This document shows, piece by piece, positions 1-6,746 of a DNA stretch of 21,977 nt; the first letter of the stretch is position 1, and each line of letters opens with the position of its first letter. The DNA is from Atlantibacter sp032075065. Its GTDB lineage: Bacteria; Pseudomonadota; Gammaproteobacteria; Enterobacterales; Enterobacteriaceae. Under the pieces are notes generated by a model, which was given only the letters and a program-made list of their open reading frames with translations, was not told the origin of the DNA and made no database searches. The position numbers and the translations under genes are program-made. Location of the stretch: positions 1 through 21,977 of the forward strand of contig NZ_DAMAZC010000053.1 in assembly GCF_032075065.1 (NCBI RefSeq). The letters run 5' to 3'.

Positions 1-556
1 ATTCGGTGAGAACTACGTGCAGGAAGGGGTGGAAAAAATCCGCCACTTCGCCGAGGCGGGCGTGTCCGGGTTACAGTGGCATTTTATCGGGCCGTTACAG
101 TCCAACAAAAGCCGCCTGGTGGCCGAGCACTTCGACTGGTGCCATACCATCGACCGGCTGCGCATCGCCACCCGGCTCAGCGACCAGCGTCCGAAAGCGA
201 TGCCGCCGCTTAACGTGCTGATTCAAATAAATATTAGCGATGAAAACAGTAAGTCCGGTATTACCCTCAGCGAGTTGGATGAACTGGCAAGCCAGGTAGC
301 GGAACTGCCGGGCCTGACGCTGCGCGGCCTGATGGCAATCCCCGCTCCTGAGTCAAGTTATGAAAGGCAGTTTGCCGTGGCACAGCAAATGGCTGTAGCA
401 TTTAGCGCGCTTAAAAATCGCTACCCTGACGTCGATACCCTTTCTCTGGGAATGAGTGACGATATGGATGCGGCGATTGCTGCCGGGAGCACCATGGTGC
501 GCATCGGCACCGCCATTTTCGGCGCGCGCAATTACCAGGCACATCAAGGACAATAA
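1..556 (+). CDS. yggS: YggS/PROSC-family pyridoxal phosphate homeostasis protein (5' partial)
   Basis: YggS (PLPBP family) is a cytosolic PLP-binding protein with an alanine-racemase-like TIM-barrel fold. It has no established enzyme activity and buffers PLP and amino-acid pools. The frame is open from base 2 (FGENYVQEG) to the TAA at 554-556, giving about 184 residues. By comparison with the 234-residue E. coli protein the first ~53 residues lie outside the window, including the PLP-binding lysine (Lys36 in E. coli). Visible family hallmarks are FGENYVQ, WHFIGPLQSNK, HTIDR, LIQINISDENSKSG, GLMAIP, LSLGMSDDM and the phosphate-contacting GSTMVRIGTAIFG near the C-terminus. A GTG at 17 begins an in-frame open stretch, but homology continues to its left, so it is not the start. 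It is the first visible gene of the yggS-yggT-yggU-rdgB-hemW operon, ending 15 bases before yggT. Confidence 0.96.
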   Translation, partial: FGENYVQEGVEKIRHFAEAGVSGLQWHFIGPLQSNKSRLVAEHFDWCHTIDRLRIATRLSDQRPKAMPPLNVLIQINISDENSKSGITLSELDELASQVAELPGLTLRGLMAIPAPESSYERQFAVAQQMAVAFSALKNRYPDVDTLSLGMSDDMDAAIAAGSTMVRIGTAIFGARNYQAHQGQ

Positions 557-571
557 CCACAGAGGAATGCC

Positions 572-1138
572 ATGAAGACGTTGACTTTCCTGATTTCCAC
601 CGCGCTTGAGCTGTATACCATGGTGATGCTGTTACGCATCTGGATGCAGTGGGCGCGTTGCGATTTCTACAATCCCCTCGCCCAGTTCGTTGTGAAGGCA
701 ACGCAACCGATCGTCGGGCCGCTGCGCCGTATTCTCCCGTCAATGGGCCCGATTGATACGGCGTCATTAGTGATGGCGTTCGTGCTTAGCTTGATCAAGT
801 CGATGGTGCTGTTTATGGTCATCACTTTCCAGCCGATTATCTGGATTGCCGCGCTGCTTATCCTGCTCAAAACCATCGGCCTGCTGGTGTTCTGGGTACT
901 GCTGGTAATGGCGTTAATGAGCTGGATTAGCCGTGGCCGTAGCCCGGTCGAGTATGTGTTGATGCAGCTGACCGAACCGCTGCTGTCGCCGATCCGCCGT
1001 ATGCTGCCCGCGATGGGCGGGATTGATTTCTCGCCGATGGTGCTGGTCCTGCTGCTGTATGTACTGAATATGGGCATGATGGAACTGCTGCAAAGTACCG
1101 GAAATATGCTGTTGCCGGGGCTGTGGATGGCGCTATGA
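572..1138 (+). CDS. yggT: YggT family integral membrane protein
   Basis: A 188-residue hydrophobic inner-membrane protein, the same length as E. coli YggT. It consists of two tandem YGGT units. The first carries PLRRILPSMGPID at residues 50-62 and the second carries PIRRMLPAMGGID at 140-152, each followed by a hydrophobic segment. Further hydrophobic stretches lie at about residues 5-22, 64-86 and 90-117, suggesting about four membrane passes with basic loops. Its molecular function is not firmly established; a role in osmotic or ion stress tolerance has been suggested for relatives. The ATG is preceded by a good Shine-Dalgarno (GAGGAA, 8 bases upstream region), only 15 bases after yggS. The TGA stop overlaps the yggU ATG as ATGA (1135-1138), consistent with translational coupling. 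Confidence 0.95.
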   Translation: MKTLTFLISTALELYTMVMLLRIWMQWARCDFYNPLAQFVVKATQPIVGPLRRILPSMGPIDTASLVMAFVLSLIKSMVLFMVITFQPIIWIAALLILLKTIGLLVFWVLLVMALMSWISRGRSPVEYVLMQLTEPLLSPIRRMLPAMGGIDFSPMVLVLLLYVLNMGMMELLQSTGNMLLPGLWMAL

Positions 1139-1422
1139 GTGCCGTGGAACAAACTGCGGAACGACTGACGCTTCGGCTGTATATTCAGCCGAAGGCCAGC
1201 CGCGACGCGATTATTGGACTGCATGGCGATGAATTAAAAATCGCCATCACCGCCCCGCCGGTTGACGGCCAGGCCAATGCGCATCTGGTAAAATTCCTCG
1301 CTAAGCAGTTTCGCGTCCCGAAAAGCCAGGTGACGATTGAGAAAGGCGAAACCGGCCGTCACAAACACATCATGATTATTGAACCGCAACAGATCCCGCC
1401 CGCGATAGCGGCACTGCTTTAA
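1135..1422 (+). CDS. yggU: DUF167 / YggU family protein
   Basis: A small (95 residues) soluble protein of the DUF167 (UPF0235) family, whose biochemical role is unknown. Family motifs are LYIQPKASRD near the N-terminus, the central PPVDGQANAHLVKFLA and the C-terminal IEKGETGRHK. The fold is a compact alpha/beta domain in the known structure of the family. The start at 1135 (MSAVEQ) matches the E. coli protein start and overlaps the yggT stop by four bases (ATGA). An in-frame ATG at 1123 would add four residues inside yggT and is less likely. It sits between yggT and rdgB in the operon, ending 15 bases before rdgB. Confidence 0.93.
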   Translation: MSAVEQTAERLTLRLYIQPKASRDAIIGLHGDELKIAITAPPVDGQANAHLVKFLAKQFRVPKSQVTIEKGETGRHKHIMIIEPQQIPPAIAALL

Positions 1423-1437
1423 TCACAGGATTTCACT

Positions 1438-2031
1438 ATGCAAAAAGTTGTCCTCGCTACCGGAAATGCCGGTAAAGTGCGTGAACTCGCGTCGCTGCTG
1501 CGCGATTTTGGCCTGGATATCGTCGCACAGACCGATTTAAGCGTTGAGTCGGCGGAAGAAACCGGCCTGACTTTTATTGAGAACGCAATACTGAAAGCCC
1601 GTCATGCGGCGGCCATTACTGGCTTGCCGGCTATCGCCGATGATTCCGGACTGGCGGTAGATGCGCTGGGCGGCGCGCCGGGCATTTACTCTGCGCGCTA
1701 TGCCGGCGTAGACGCCAGCGATCGCCAGAATCTGGAAAAGCTGCTGATGGCGTTAAATGACGTGCCGGATGAGCAGCGTCAGGCGCAGTTCCACTGCGTG
1801 CTGGTTTATCTCCGTCATGCCGATGATCCGACCCCGCTGGTGTTCCACGGCGTCTGGCCGGGTGAAATCACCCGCGTGCCCGCTGGTGAAGGCGGCTTTG
1901 GCTACGACCCGATTTTTTATGTCCCCTCTGAAGGCAAAACGGCCGCAGAATTGACCCGCGAAGAAAAAAGCGCCATTTCCCACCGTGGACAGGCGTTGAA
2001 ACAGTTACTGGAAGCAATGCGACATGGCTAA
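1438..2031 (+). CDS. rdgB: XTP/dITP pyrophosphatase (non-canonical purine NTPase)
   Basis: RdgB hydrolyses dITP, ITP, XTP and related deaminated purine triphosphates to the monophosphate plus pyrophosphate, keeping them out of DNA and RNA. It acts in the cytosol as a Mg-dependent homodimer. The 197-residue length equals E. coli RdgB. Family motifs in order are ATGNAGKVREL (residues 7-17, nucleotide triphosphate loop), ENA.LKARHA (about 48-57), ADDSGL at 67-72 with Asp68/Asp69 (catalytic/metal site), GGAPGIYSARYAG, GFGYDPIFY and SHRGQA near the C-terminus. All key residues are present. The ATG has an AGGA about eight bases upstream. Its last eight bases (ATGGCTAA) contain the hemW start, so hemW is translationally coupled. 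Confidence 0.97.
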   Translation: MQKVVLATGNAGKVRELASLLRDFGLDIVAQTDLSVESAEETGLTFIENAILKARHAAAITGLPAIADDSGLAVDALGGAPGIYSARYAGVDASDRQNLEKLLMALNDVPDEQRQAQFHCVLVYLRHADDPTPLVFHGVWPGEITRVPAGEGGFGYDPIFYVPSEGKTAAELTREEKSAISHRGQALKQLLEAMRHG

Positions 2032-3160
2032 TTTGCCACCTCTGAGCCTGTATATTCATATCCCCTGGTGCGTGCAGAAGTGCCCTTACTGCGATTTCAA
2101 TTCCCACGCGCTCAAGGGCGAAGTGCCTCATGATGATTATGTGCAACATCTGTTAGCCGATCTGGATAACGATGCGGCGATGGCTCAGGGACGGGAAATC
2201 AGCACCATTTTCATTGGCGGCGGTACGCCCAGCCTGCTCTCGGGTCCGGCGATGCAAACCCTGCTGGACGGGGTGCGGGCGCGCTTAAATCTACGCGCCG
2301 ATGCGGAAATCACCATGGAAGCTAACCCCGGCACCGTAGAAGCCGACCGCTTCGTTGACTATCAGCGCGCCGGGGTGAACCGCATTTCCATCGGCGTGCA
2401 GAGTTTTGAACAGACCAAGCTCACGCGTCTGGGGCGTATTCACGGCCCGGAAGAAGCAAAACGCGCCGCGCATCTGGCGAGTTCTCTGGGGCTGCGCAGC
2501 TTTAATCTGGATTTAATGCACGGGTTGCCGGACCAGTCGCTGGACGAGGCGTTAGACGATCTGCGGCAGGCGATTGCGCTTAATCCGCCGCACCTCTCCT
2601 GGTATCAATTGACCATTGAGCCGAACACCATGTTTGGTTCGCGTCCGCCGGTGTTACCTGACGACGATGCGCTGTGGGATATCTTCGAGCAGGGCCATCA
2701 ACTGCTGAGCGCGGCGGGCTATCAGCAGTATGAAACCTCGGCCTACGCTAAACCGGGCTATCAGTGCCAGCACAACCTCAACTACTGGCGCTTCGGCGAT
2801 TACTTAGGGATTGGCTGCGGAGCGCACGGAAAAATCACCTTCCCGGACGGCAGGATTTTACGCACCGCGAAAACCCGTCATCCGCGCGGCTATATGCAGG
2901 GCAACTATCTCGACCGGCAGCATGATGTTGAGGACACAGATAAGCCGTTCGAGTTCTTTATGAACCGCTTCCGGCTGCTGGAAGCCGCACCGCGCGCGGA
3001 ATTCACGATCTATACTGGACTAAACGAAGACACCATCCGCCCGCAAATCGATCAGGCGCTGCGCCTCGGTTATTTAGTGGAAACGCCGGAATACTGGCAG
3101 ATCACCGAGCACGGTAAACTGTTCCTTAACTCCCTGCTGGAGCTGTTTCTCGCTGACTGA
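2024..3160 (+). CDS. hemW: HemW, haem-binding radical SAM protein
   Basis: HemW (formerly YggW) is a radical SAM protein related to oxygen-independent coproporphyrinogen oxidase HemN but implicated in haem binding and insertion into respiratory enzymes rather than in CPO activity. At 378 residues it matches the E. coli length. The radical SAM cluster motif is C-X3-C-X2-C at Cys16, Cys20 and Cys23, and the SAM-binding GGGTPS follows near residue 66. HNLNYW and GIGCGAHG in the second half are typical of the HemW branch, and the C-terminal HemN-like domain ends in a hydrophobic LLELFLA tail. It lacks the extra cysteine seen after C-X3-C-X2-C in true HemN. It overlaps rdgB by eight bases and is the last gene of the operon, 18 bases before a strong terminator. 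Confidence 0.97.
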   Translation: MANLPPLSLYIHIPWCVQKCPYCDFNSHALKGEVPHDDYVQHLLADLDNDAAMAQGREISTIFIGGGTPSLLSGPAMQTLLDGVRARLNLRADAEITMEANPGTVEADRFVDYQRAGVNRISIGVQSFEQTKLTRLGRIHGPEEAKRAAHLASSLGLRSFNLDLMHGLPDQSLDEALDDLRQAIALNPPHLSWYQLTIEPNTMFGSRPPVLPDDDALWDIFEQGHQLLSAAGYQQYETSAYAKPGYQCQHNLNYWRFGDYLGIGCGAHGKITFPDGRILRTAKTRHPRGYMQGNYLDRQHDVEDTDKPFEFFMNRFRLLEAAPRAEFTIYTGLNEDTIRPQIDQALRLGYLVETPEYWQITEHGKLFLNSLLELFLAD

Positions 3161-3178
3161 TGGTGGTGAACGGCCCAT

Positions 3179-3216
3179 AAAAAAGCCCCCGCTAACGCAG
3201 CGGGGGCTTTTGTTTT
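3179..3216. terminator. Bidirectional Rho-independent terminator between hemW and secA
   Basis: A perfect 13-bp stem (arms 3181-3193 and 3199-3211, GC-rich core GCCCCCGCT/AGCGGGGGC) closes a 5-base loop AACGC. It is followed on the + strand by T-rich TTTTGTTTTT and on the - strand by a run of six or more T (the A-run at 3179-3184). It should stop both the yggS-hemW transcript and the dcw/secA transcript arriving from the opposite side. No other gene or promoter is apparent in the 71-base gap. Confidence 0.93.
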
Positions 3217-3231
3217 TAGTGCGGTTGCCGA

Positions 3232-5937
3232 TTAGCTCAGGCGACCATGGCACTGTTTGTATTTCTTACCGGAGCCGCAAGGGCATGGATCGTTACGGCC
3301 CACTTTTCGCTCGCCGCTCTGCTCCGCCAGCGCTGCGGCTGCCGCGCTGTCATCGTCCTGATGGCTGAGCTGCTGCATTTGTGCCAGACGCTCAGCTTCT
3401 TCACGACGCTGCTGTTCCATGGCTTCTACTTCTTCCGGCATCCGCACCTGGACTTTACTCAGGGTGCTGATGACTTCATATTTCAGGGATTCCAGCATGG
3501 TGGCGAACATTGAGAACGACTCGCGCTTATATTCCTGCTTCGGATCTTTCTGCGCGTAACCACGCAGATGGATACCCTGACGCAGGTAGTCCATTGCCGC
3601 CAGGTGCTCTTTCCACAGGGAGTCGAGGGTTTGCAGCATCACGCCTTTTTCAAAGTGACGCATCATCTCGGCGCCAACCACTTCTTCTTTACGCTGATAT
3701 ACCTCAATGGCGCTCTGCAGAATGCGCTCGCGCAGGGTCTCTTCGTGCAGTTCCGGCTCTTTATCCAGCCACTCGGCAATCGGCAGATCCAGATCGAAGT
3801 CGTTTTTCAGGCGCTCCTGGAGGCCCGGGATATCCCACATCTCTTCCAGAGACTGCGGCGGGATATGGGCATCGATGGTCGCTTTGAACACGTCTTCACG
3901 GATGCTGTTCACGGTTTCGCTGATGTCCGATACGTCCAGCAGTTCGTTACGCTGGGTGTAGATGGCGCGACGCTGATCGTTGGCCACATCATCGTATTCC
4001 AGCAGTTGCTTACGAATATCAAAGTTGCGGCTTTCCACTTTGCGCTGGGCGTTGGCGATAGCTTTAGTCACCCACGGGTGCTCAATCGCTTCGCCCGGTT
4101 TCATACCCAGCTTGCGCATCATCCCGGAAACGCGATCCGAGGCGAAAATACGCATCAGGGCATCTTCCATGGAGAGGTAGAAGCGGGAAGAACCGGCATC
4201 GCCCTGACGACCAGAACGGCCGCGCAGCTGGTTATCGATACGACGGGATTCATGACGCTCGGTACCGATGATATGCAGACCGCCGGACGCCAGCACGGCT
4301 TCGTGACGCACCTGCCAGTCGGCTTTAATCTGGGCGATTTGCTCCGGCGTTGGGTTTTCCAGCTCGGCTACTTCTGCCTGCCAGCTACCGCCCAGCACGA
4401 TATCGGTACCACGGCCCGCCATGTTGGTAGCGATGGTCACCGCTGCCGGATAACCCGCCTGTGCGACGATAGCCGCTTCGTTGGCGTGAAATTTGGCGTT
4501 CAGCACGTTATGCGCAATGCCCGCTTTGGTCAGTTCATTGGAAACTACTTCAGATTTTTCAATCGAAATAGTCCCCACCAGCACCGGCTGGCCGTTGGCG
4601 GTACGCTCTTTGATGTCTTCGATAATCGCGTTGATTTTGTCCATCTCGGTCATGTAGACCAGGTCAGGCATATCCTTACGGATCATCGGACGGTTGGTTG
4701 GCACCACGATGGTGTCGAGTTTGTAGATGGAGCGGAATTCGAAGGCTTCGGTATCCGCAGTACCGGTCATACCTGCCAGCTTCTCATACAGACGGAAGTA
4801 GTTCTGGAAGGTGATAGAGGCCAGCGTCTGGTTCTCATTCTGGATTTCCACGCCTTCTTTGGCTTCTACAGCCTGGTGCAAACCATCAGACCAGCGGCGA
4901 CCCTGCATGGTACGGCCAGTGTGTTCATCAACAATGATGACTTCGCCGTCTTTGACGATGTAATCCACGTCGCGAGTGAACAGCGCATGAGCGCGCAGCG
5001 CCGCAGTTACGTGGTGCATCAGCATAATGTTGGTCGGCGAGTAAAGCGATTCGCCCTCTTCCATAATGCCCTGATTCACCAGCAGTTCTTCAATCAGCAC
5101 CAGACCGCGTTCGGTCAGGTTGACCTGGCGCGCTTTCTCATCAACGGAGAAATGACCTTCGCCCTGGAAGGTGTCGGAGTCTTCTTTCTCCTGACGCACC
5201 AGATGCGGGATGATTTTGTTCACTTTTTTGTACAGCTCGGAGCTGTCTTCCGCCGGGCCGGAGATGATCAGCGGGGTACGCGCTTCATCGATCAGGATGG
5301 AGTCCACCTCATCCACCAGCGCATAGTGCAGTTTACGCTGTACGCGTTCTTCAGGGCTGAACGCCATGTTGTCACGCAGGTAGTCGAAGCCGTATTCGTT
5401 GTTGGTGCCATAGGTGATATCCGCAGCGTACGCTTCGCGTTTCGCCGGAGCTGGCATACCCGGCAGGTTGATGCCGACGGTCATGCCGAGGAATTCAAAC
5501 AGCGGACGGTTGTTTTCCGCATCGCGCTGGGCCAGGTAGTCGTTCACCGTCACCACGTGAACCCCTTTGCCGCTTAACGCGTTAAGGTAAGCGGGCAGCG
5601 TTGCGGTCAAAGTTTTACCTTCACCGGTGCGCATTTCCGCGATGCAGCGATCGTTCAGCACCATACCGCCCATCAGCTGAACGTCAAAGTGACGCATACC
5701 AAATACGCGCTTACTGGCTTCACGCACTACCGCGAACGCTTCAGGAAGCAGGCTTTCCACGGTTTCGCCTTTTTCCAGGCGTGCACGGAACTCTCCGGTT
5801 TTGGCTTTCAGTTCGTCATCGGACAGTTTTTCCATCGCCGGTTCCATGGCGTTGATGGCAGATACGGCTTTGCGCATACGGCGCAGGGAACGGTCGTTAC
5901 GGCTACCGAAAACTTTAGTTAATAATTTGATTAGCAT
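3232..5937 (-). CDS. secA: SecA preprotein translocase ATPase
   Basis: SecA is the motor that pushes unfolded secretory proteins through SecYEG. It is a 901-residue protein, matching the E. coli size. Walker A is MRTGEGKT at residues 102-109, with DEVDSILIDEARTPL as the DEAD-type Walker B region at about 207-221. The preprotein cross-linking domain follows. NBD2 carries TNMAGRGTDI and the arginine-finger region QLRGRSGRQGD. The helical scaffold and wing region includes DSLWKEHLAAMDYLRQGIHLRGY. The flexible linker leads to a zinc-binding tail CPCGSGKKYKQCHG that binds SecB and phospholipids. The ATG at 5937 follows a GAGA Shine-Dalgarno (GAGATTTTATT spacing) that lies inside the SecM-regulated leader. 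The gene ends convergently with hemW; the mutT gene that follows secA in E. coli is not present. Confidence 0.98.
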   Translation of the reverse strand: MLIKLLTKVFGSRNDRSLRRMRKAVSAINAMEPAMEKLSDDELKAKTGEFRARLEKGETVESLLPEAFAVVREASKRVFGMRHFDVQLMGGMVLNDRCIAEMRTGEGKTLTATLPAYLNALSGKGVHVVTVNDYLAQRDAENNRPLFEFLGMTVGINLPGMPAPAKREAYAADITYGTNNEYGFDYLRDNMAFSPEERVQRKLHYALVDEVDSILIDEARTPLIISGPAEDSSELYKKVNKIIPHLVRQEKEDSDTFQGEGHFSVDEKARQVNLTERGLVLIEELLVNQGIMEEGESLYSPTNIMLMHHVTAALRAHALFTRDVDYIVKDGEVIIVDEHTGRTMQGRRWSDGLHQAVEAKEGVEIQNENQTLASITFQNYFRLYEKLAGMTGTADTEAFEFRSIYKLDTIVVPTNRPMIRKDMPDLVYMTEMDKINAIIEDIKERTANGQPVLVGTISIEKSEVVSNELTKAGIAHNVLNAKFHANEAAIVAQAGYPAAVTIATNMAGRGTDIVLGGSWQAEVAELENPTPEQIAQIKADWQVRHEAVLASGGLHIIGTERHESRRIDNQLRGRSGRQGDAGSSRFYLSMEDALMRIFASDRVSGMMRKLGMKPGEAIEHPWVTKAIANAQRKVESRNFDIRKQLLEYDDVANDQRRAIYTQRNELLDVSDISETVNSIREDVFKATIDAHIPPQSLEEMWDIPGLQERLKNDFDLDLPIAEWLDKEPELHEETLRERILQSAIEVYQRKEEVVGAEMMRHFEKGVMLQTLDSLWKEHLAAMDYLRQGIHLRGYAQKDPKQEYKRESFSMFATMLESLKYEVISTLSKVQVRMPEEVEAMEQQRREEAERLAQMQQLSHQDDDSAAAAALAEQSGERKVGRNDPCPCGSGKKYKQCHGRLS

Positions 5938-6020
5938 AATAAAATCTCAAACGCCTCGCCTGTGCGAAGAAATAAAAAAGGGTAAGTATAGAGGACTTAA
6001 CTGAGGCGTTGAGGACCCGC
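5938..6020 (-). promoter_or_regulatory. SecM-controlled leader: stem hiding the secA ribosome binding site
   Basis: In the mRNA (minus strand) the last secM codons read CTCAACGCCTC (6003-6013). They can pair with GAGGCGTTTGAG (5946-5957) over 11 base pairs with a single bulged U. The 3' arm includes the GAG of the secA Shine-Dalgarno, and about 45 bases lie between the arms. The Pro codon at which SecM stalls is CCT at 6012-6014, so a stalled ribosome would cover the 5' arm and free the secA start. This is the mechanism known for E. coli secM-secA; the pairing is seen here directly, and its function is inferred from the homology. Confidence 0.85.
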
Positions 6021-6500
6021 GCGGATACCTTTGACCTGGCTTATCCAGTGGCTGATAGCGAAATGCCGATCGGCATAAGGCTCTGCCGGAAGCAGGCTGA
6101 GTACCCGGGAAGGCTGGGTTTCATGAGTGAGAAGCGTACTTAAGGTATCAAGCAGAGCCAGTTGCTGTGCCTGAAGGGGAATTTTGACCTCTTCCGCCAC
6201 CGGCAGCGTTTGCGGTGCCATGGCGAAAGTCAGGTGGCGGATTACAGTGCGAATGGCATGTTGATGCCAGTAATCCACGCTAAAAGAGGGCCGACGAACC
6301 GTCTGTTGCAGCGCCAGGGTGTCAAAATTGAATGGCTGCTGATTATCAATATTGCGGGTCGAGGCCTTTGCGGGTAATTCTGGTTCGGCGCTGTTGTTTA
6401 GTGCGGGCAGCCCAAGGCTTGCCGCGACCATCCCTAATAAGAGATGCGGCCAAAAAAAACGTCTGCCTATTTGTCGCCAACAGGTCAAAAGTCCGGACAC
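5997..6500 (-). CDS. secM: SecM secretion monitor, arrest peptide
   Basis: SecM is an exported regulator whose translation stalls near its end unless its nascent chain is pulled by SecA; the stall opens the secA start. The 167-residue product has a long signal peptide (basic GRRFF, hydrophobic LLLGMVAASLGLPAL, probable cleavage near NSA/EP). A well-kept middle part contains SVDYWHQHAIRTVIRHL and FAMAPQTLPVAEE. The C-terminal arrest motif is F-x4-W-I-x4-G-I-R-A-G-P, four residues from the end (then QRLS). The GTG at 6500 gives MSGLLTCW, matching the E. coli start. A second in-frame GTG at 6509 would add three residues. It lies 59 bases upstream of secA and downstream of the lpxC terminator. 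The 246-base gap to lpxC (6501-6746) otherwise holds only AT-rich sequence, with a weak -10-like GATAAT at 6565-6570 (minus strand) lacking a good -35. Confidence 0.94.
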   Translation of the reverse strand: MSGLLTCWRQIGRRFFWPHLLLGMVAASLGLPALNNSAEPELPAKASTRNIDNQQPFNFDTLALQQTVRRPSFSVDYWHQHAIRTVIRHLTFAMAPQTLPVAEEVKIPLQAQQLALLDTLSTLLTHETQPSRVLSLLPAEPYADRHFAISHWISQVKGIRAGPQRLS

Positions 6501-6679
6501 GTTACCCACCAGAACAGACGAAATGTTTCCGTCGTTCGTTATTCATTTAAATTTGCGCACAAATATTATCATCAATCACGCAGTCAGACAGCAGTAATCA
6601 GGCTTAAAGGCAGGAGAATCGGACAAGAAACCGGCAGTTAAACCGAATAAGGTAAAAATGATTTTATAAATGCGGCAAT

Positions 6680-6731
6680 AAAAAAACGGCCAGCTTTTCT
6701 GATCGGAGAGAGTACCAGAAAAACCAGCCGT
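6680..6731 (-). terminator. Rho-independent terminator after lpxC, rich in G-U pairs
   Basis: Read on the minus strand, arms 6715-6731 and 6686-6702 form a 17-bp stem around a 12-base loop. The outer five pairs (ACGGC/GCCGT) are perfect and the rest combine A-U, G-C and several G-U wobbles. A run of seven T follows. It lies 16 bases after the lpxC stop. The wobble pairs in the stem suggest it may be leaky, which would let dcw transcripts reach secM and secA. Confidence 0.78.
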
Positions 6732-6746
6732 ATTATGAAGTGCTTA

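Noticed and set aside
3161..3231. Insertion sequence, prophage attachment site or tRNA at the hemW-secA join
   Set aside because: Apart from the terminator there is no inverted-repeat end, transposase fragment, target duplication or tRNA-like sequence in the gap.
3568..5577. Very long open frame (about 669 codons) on the + strand opposite secA
   Set aside because: It lies wholly within secA in the antisense direction, has low-complexity His/Phe/Val-rich composition expected from reversed biased codons, has no recognisable domain, and no clear ribosome binding site or promoter. It is best read as a shadow of secA.
6501..6509. Alternative GTG start for secM at 6509
   Set aside because: It would restore the E. 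coli length of 170, but the E. coli protein begins at the equivalent of the GTG at 6500 (MSG-LLT-W), and the three extra residues have no counterpart. It cannot be fully excluded.
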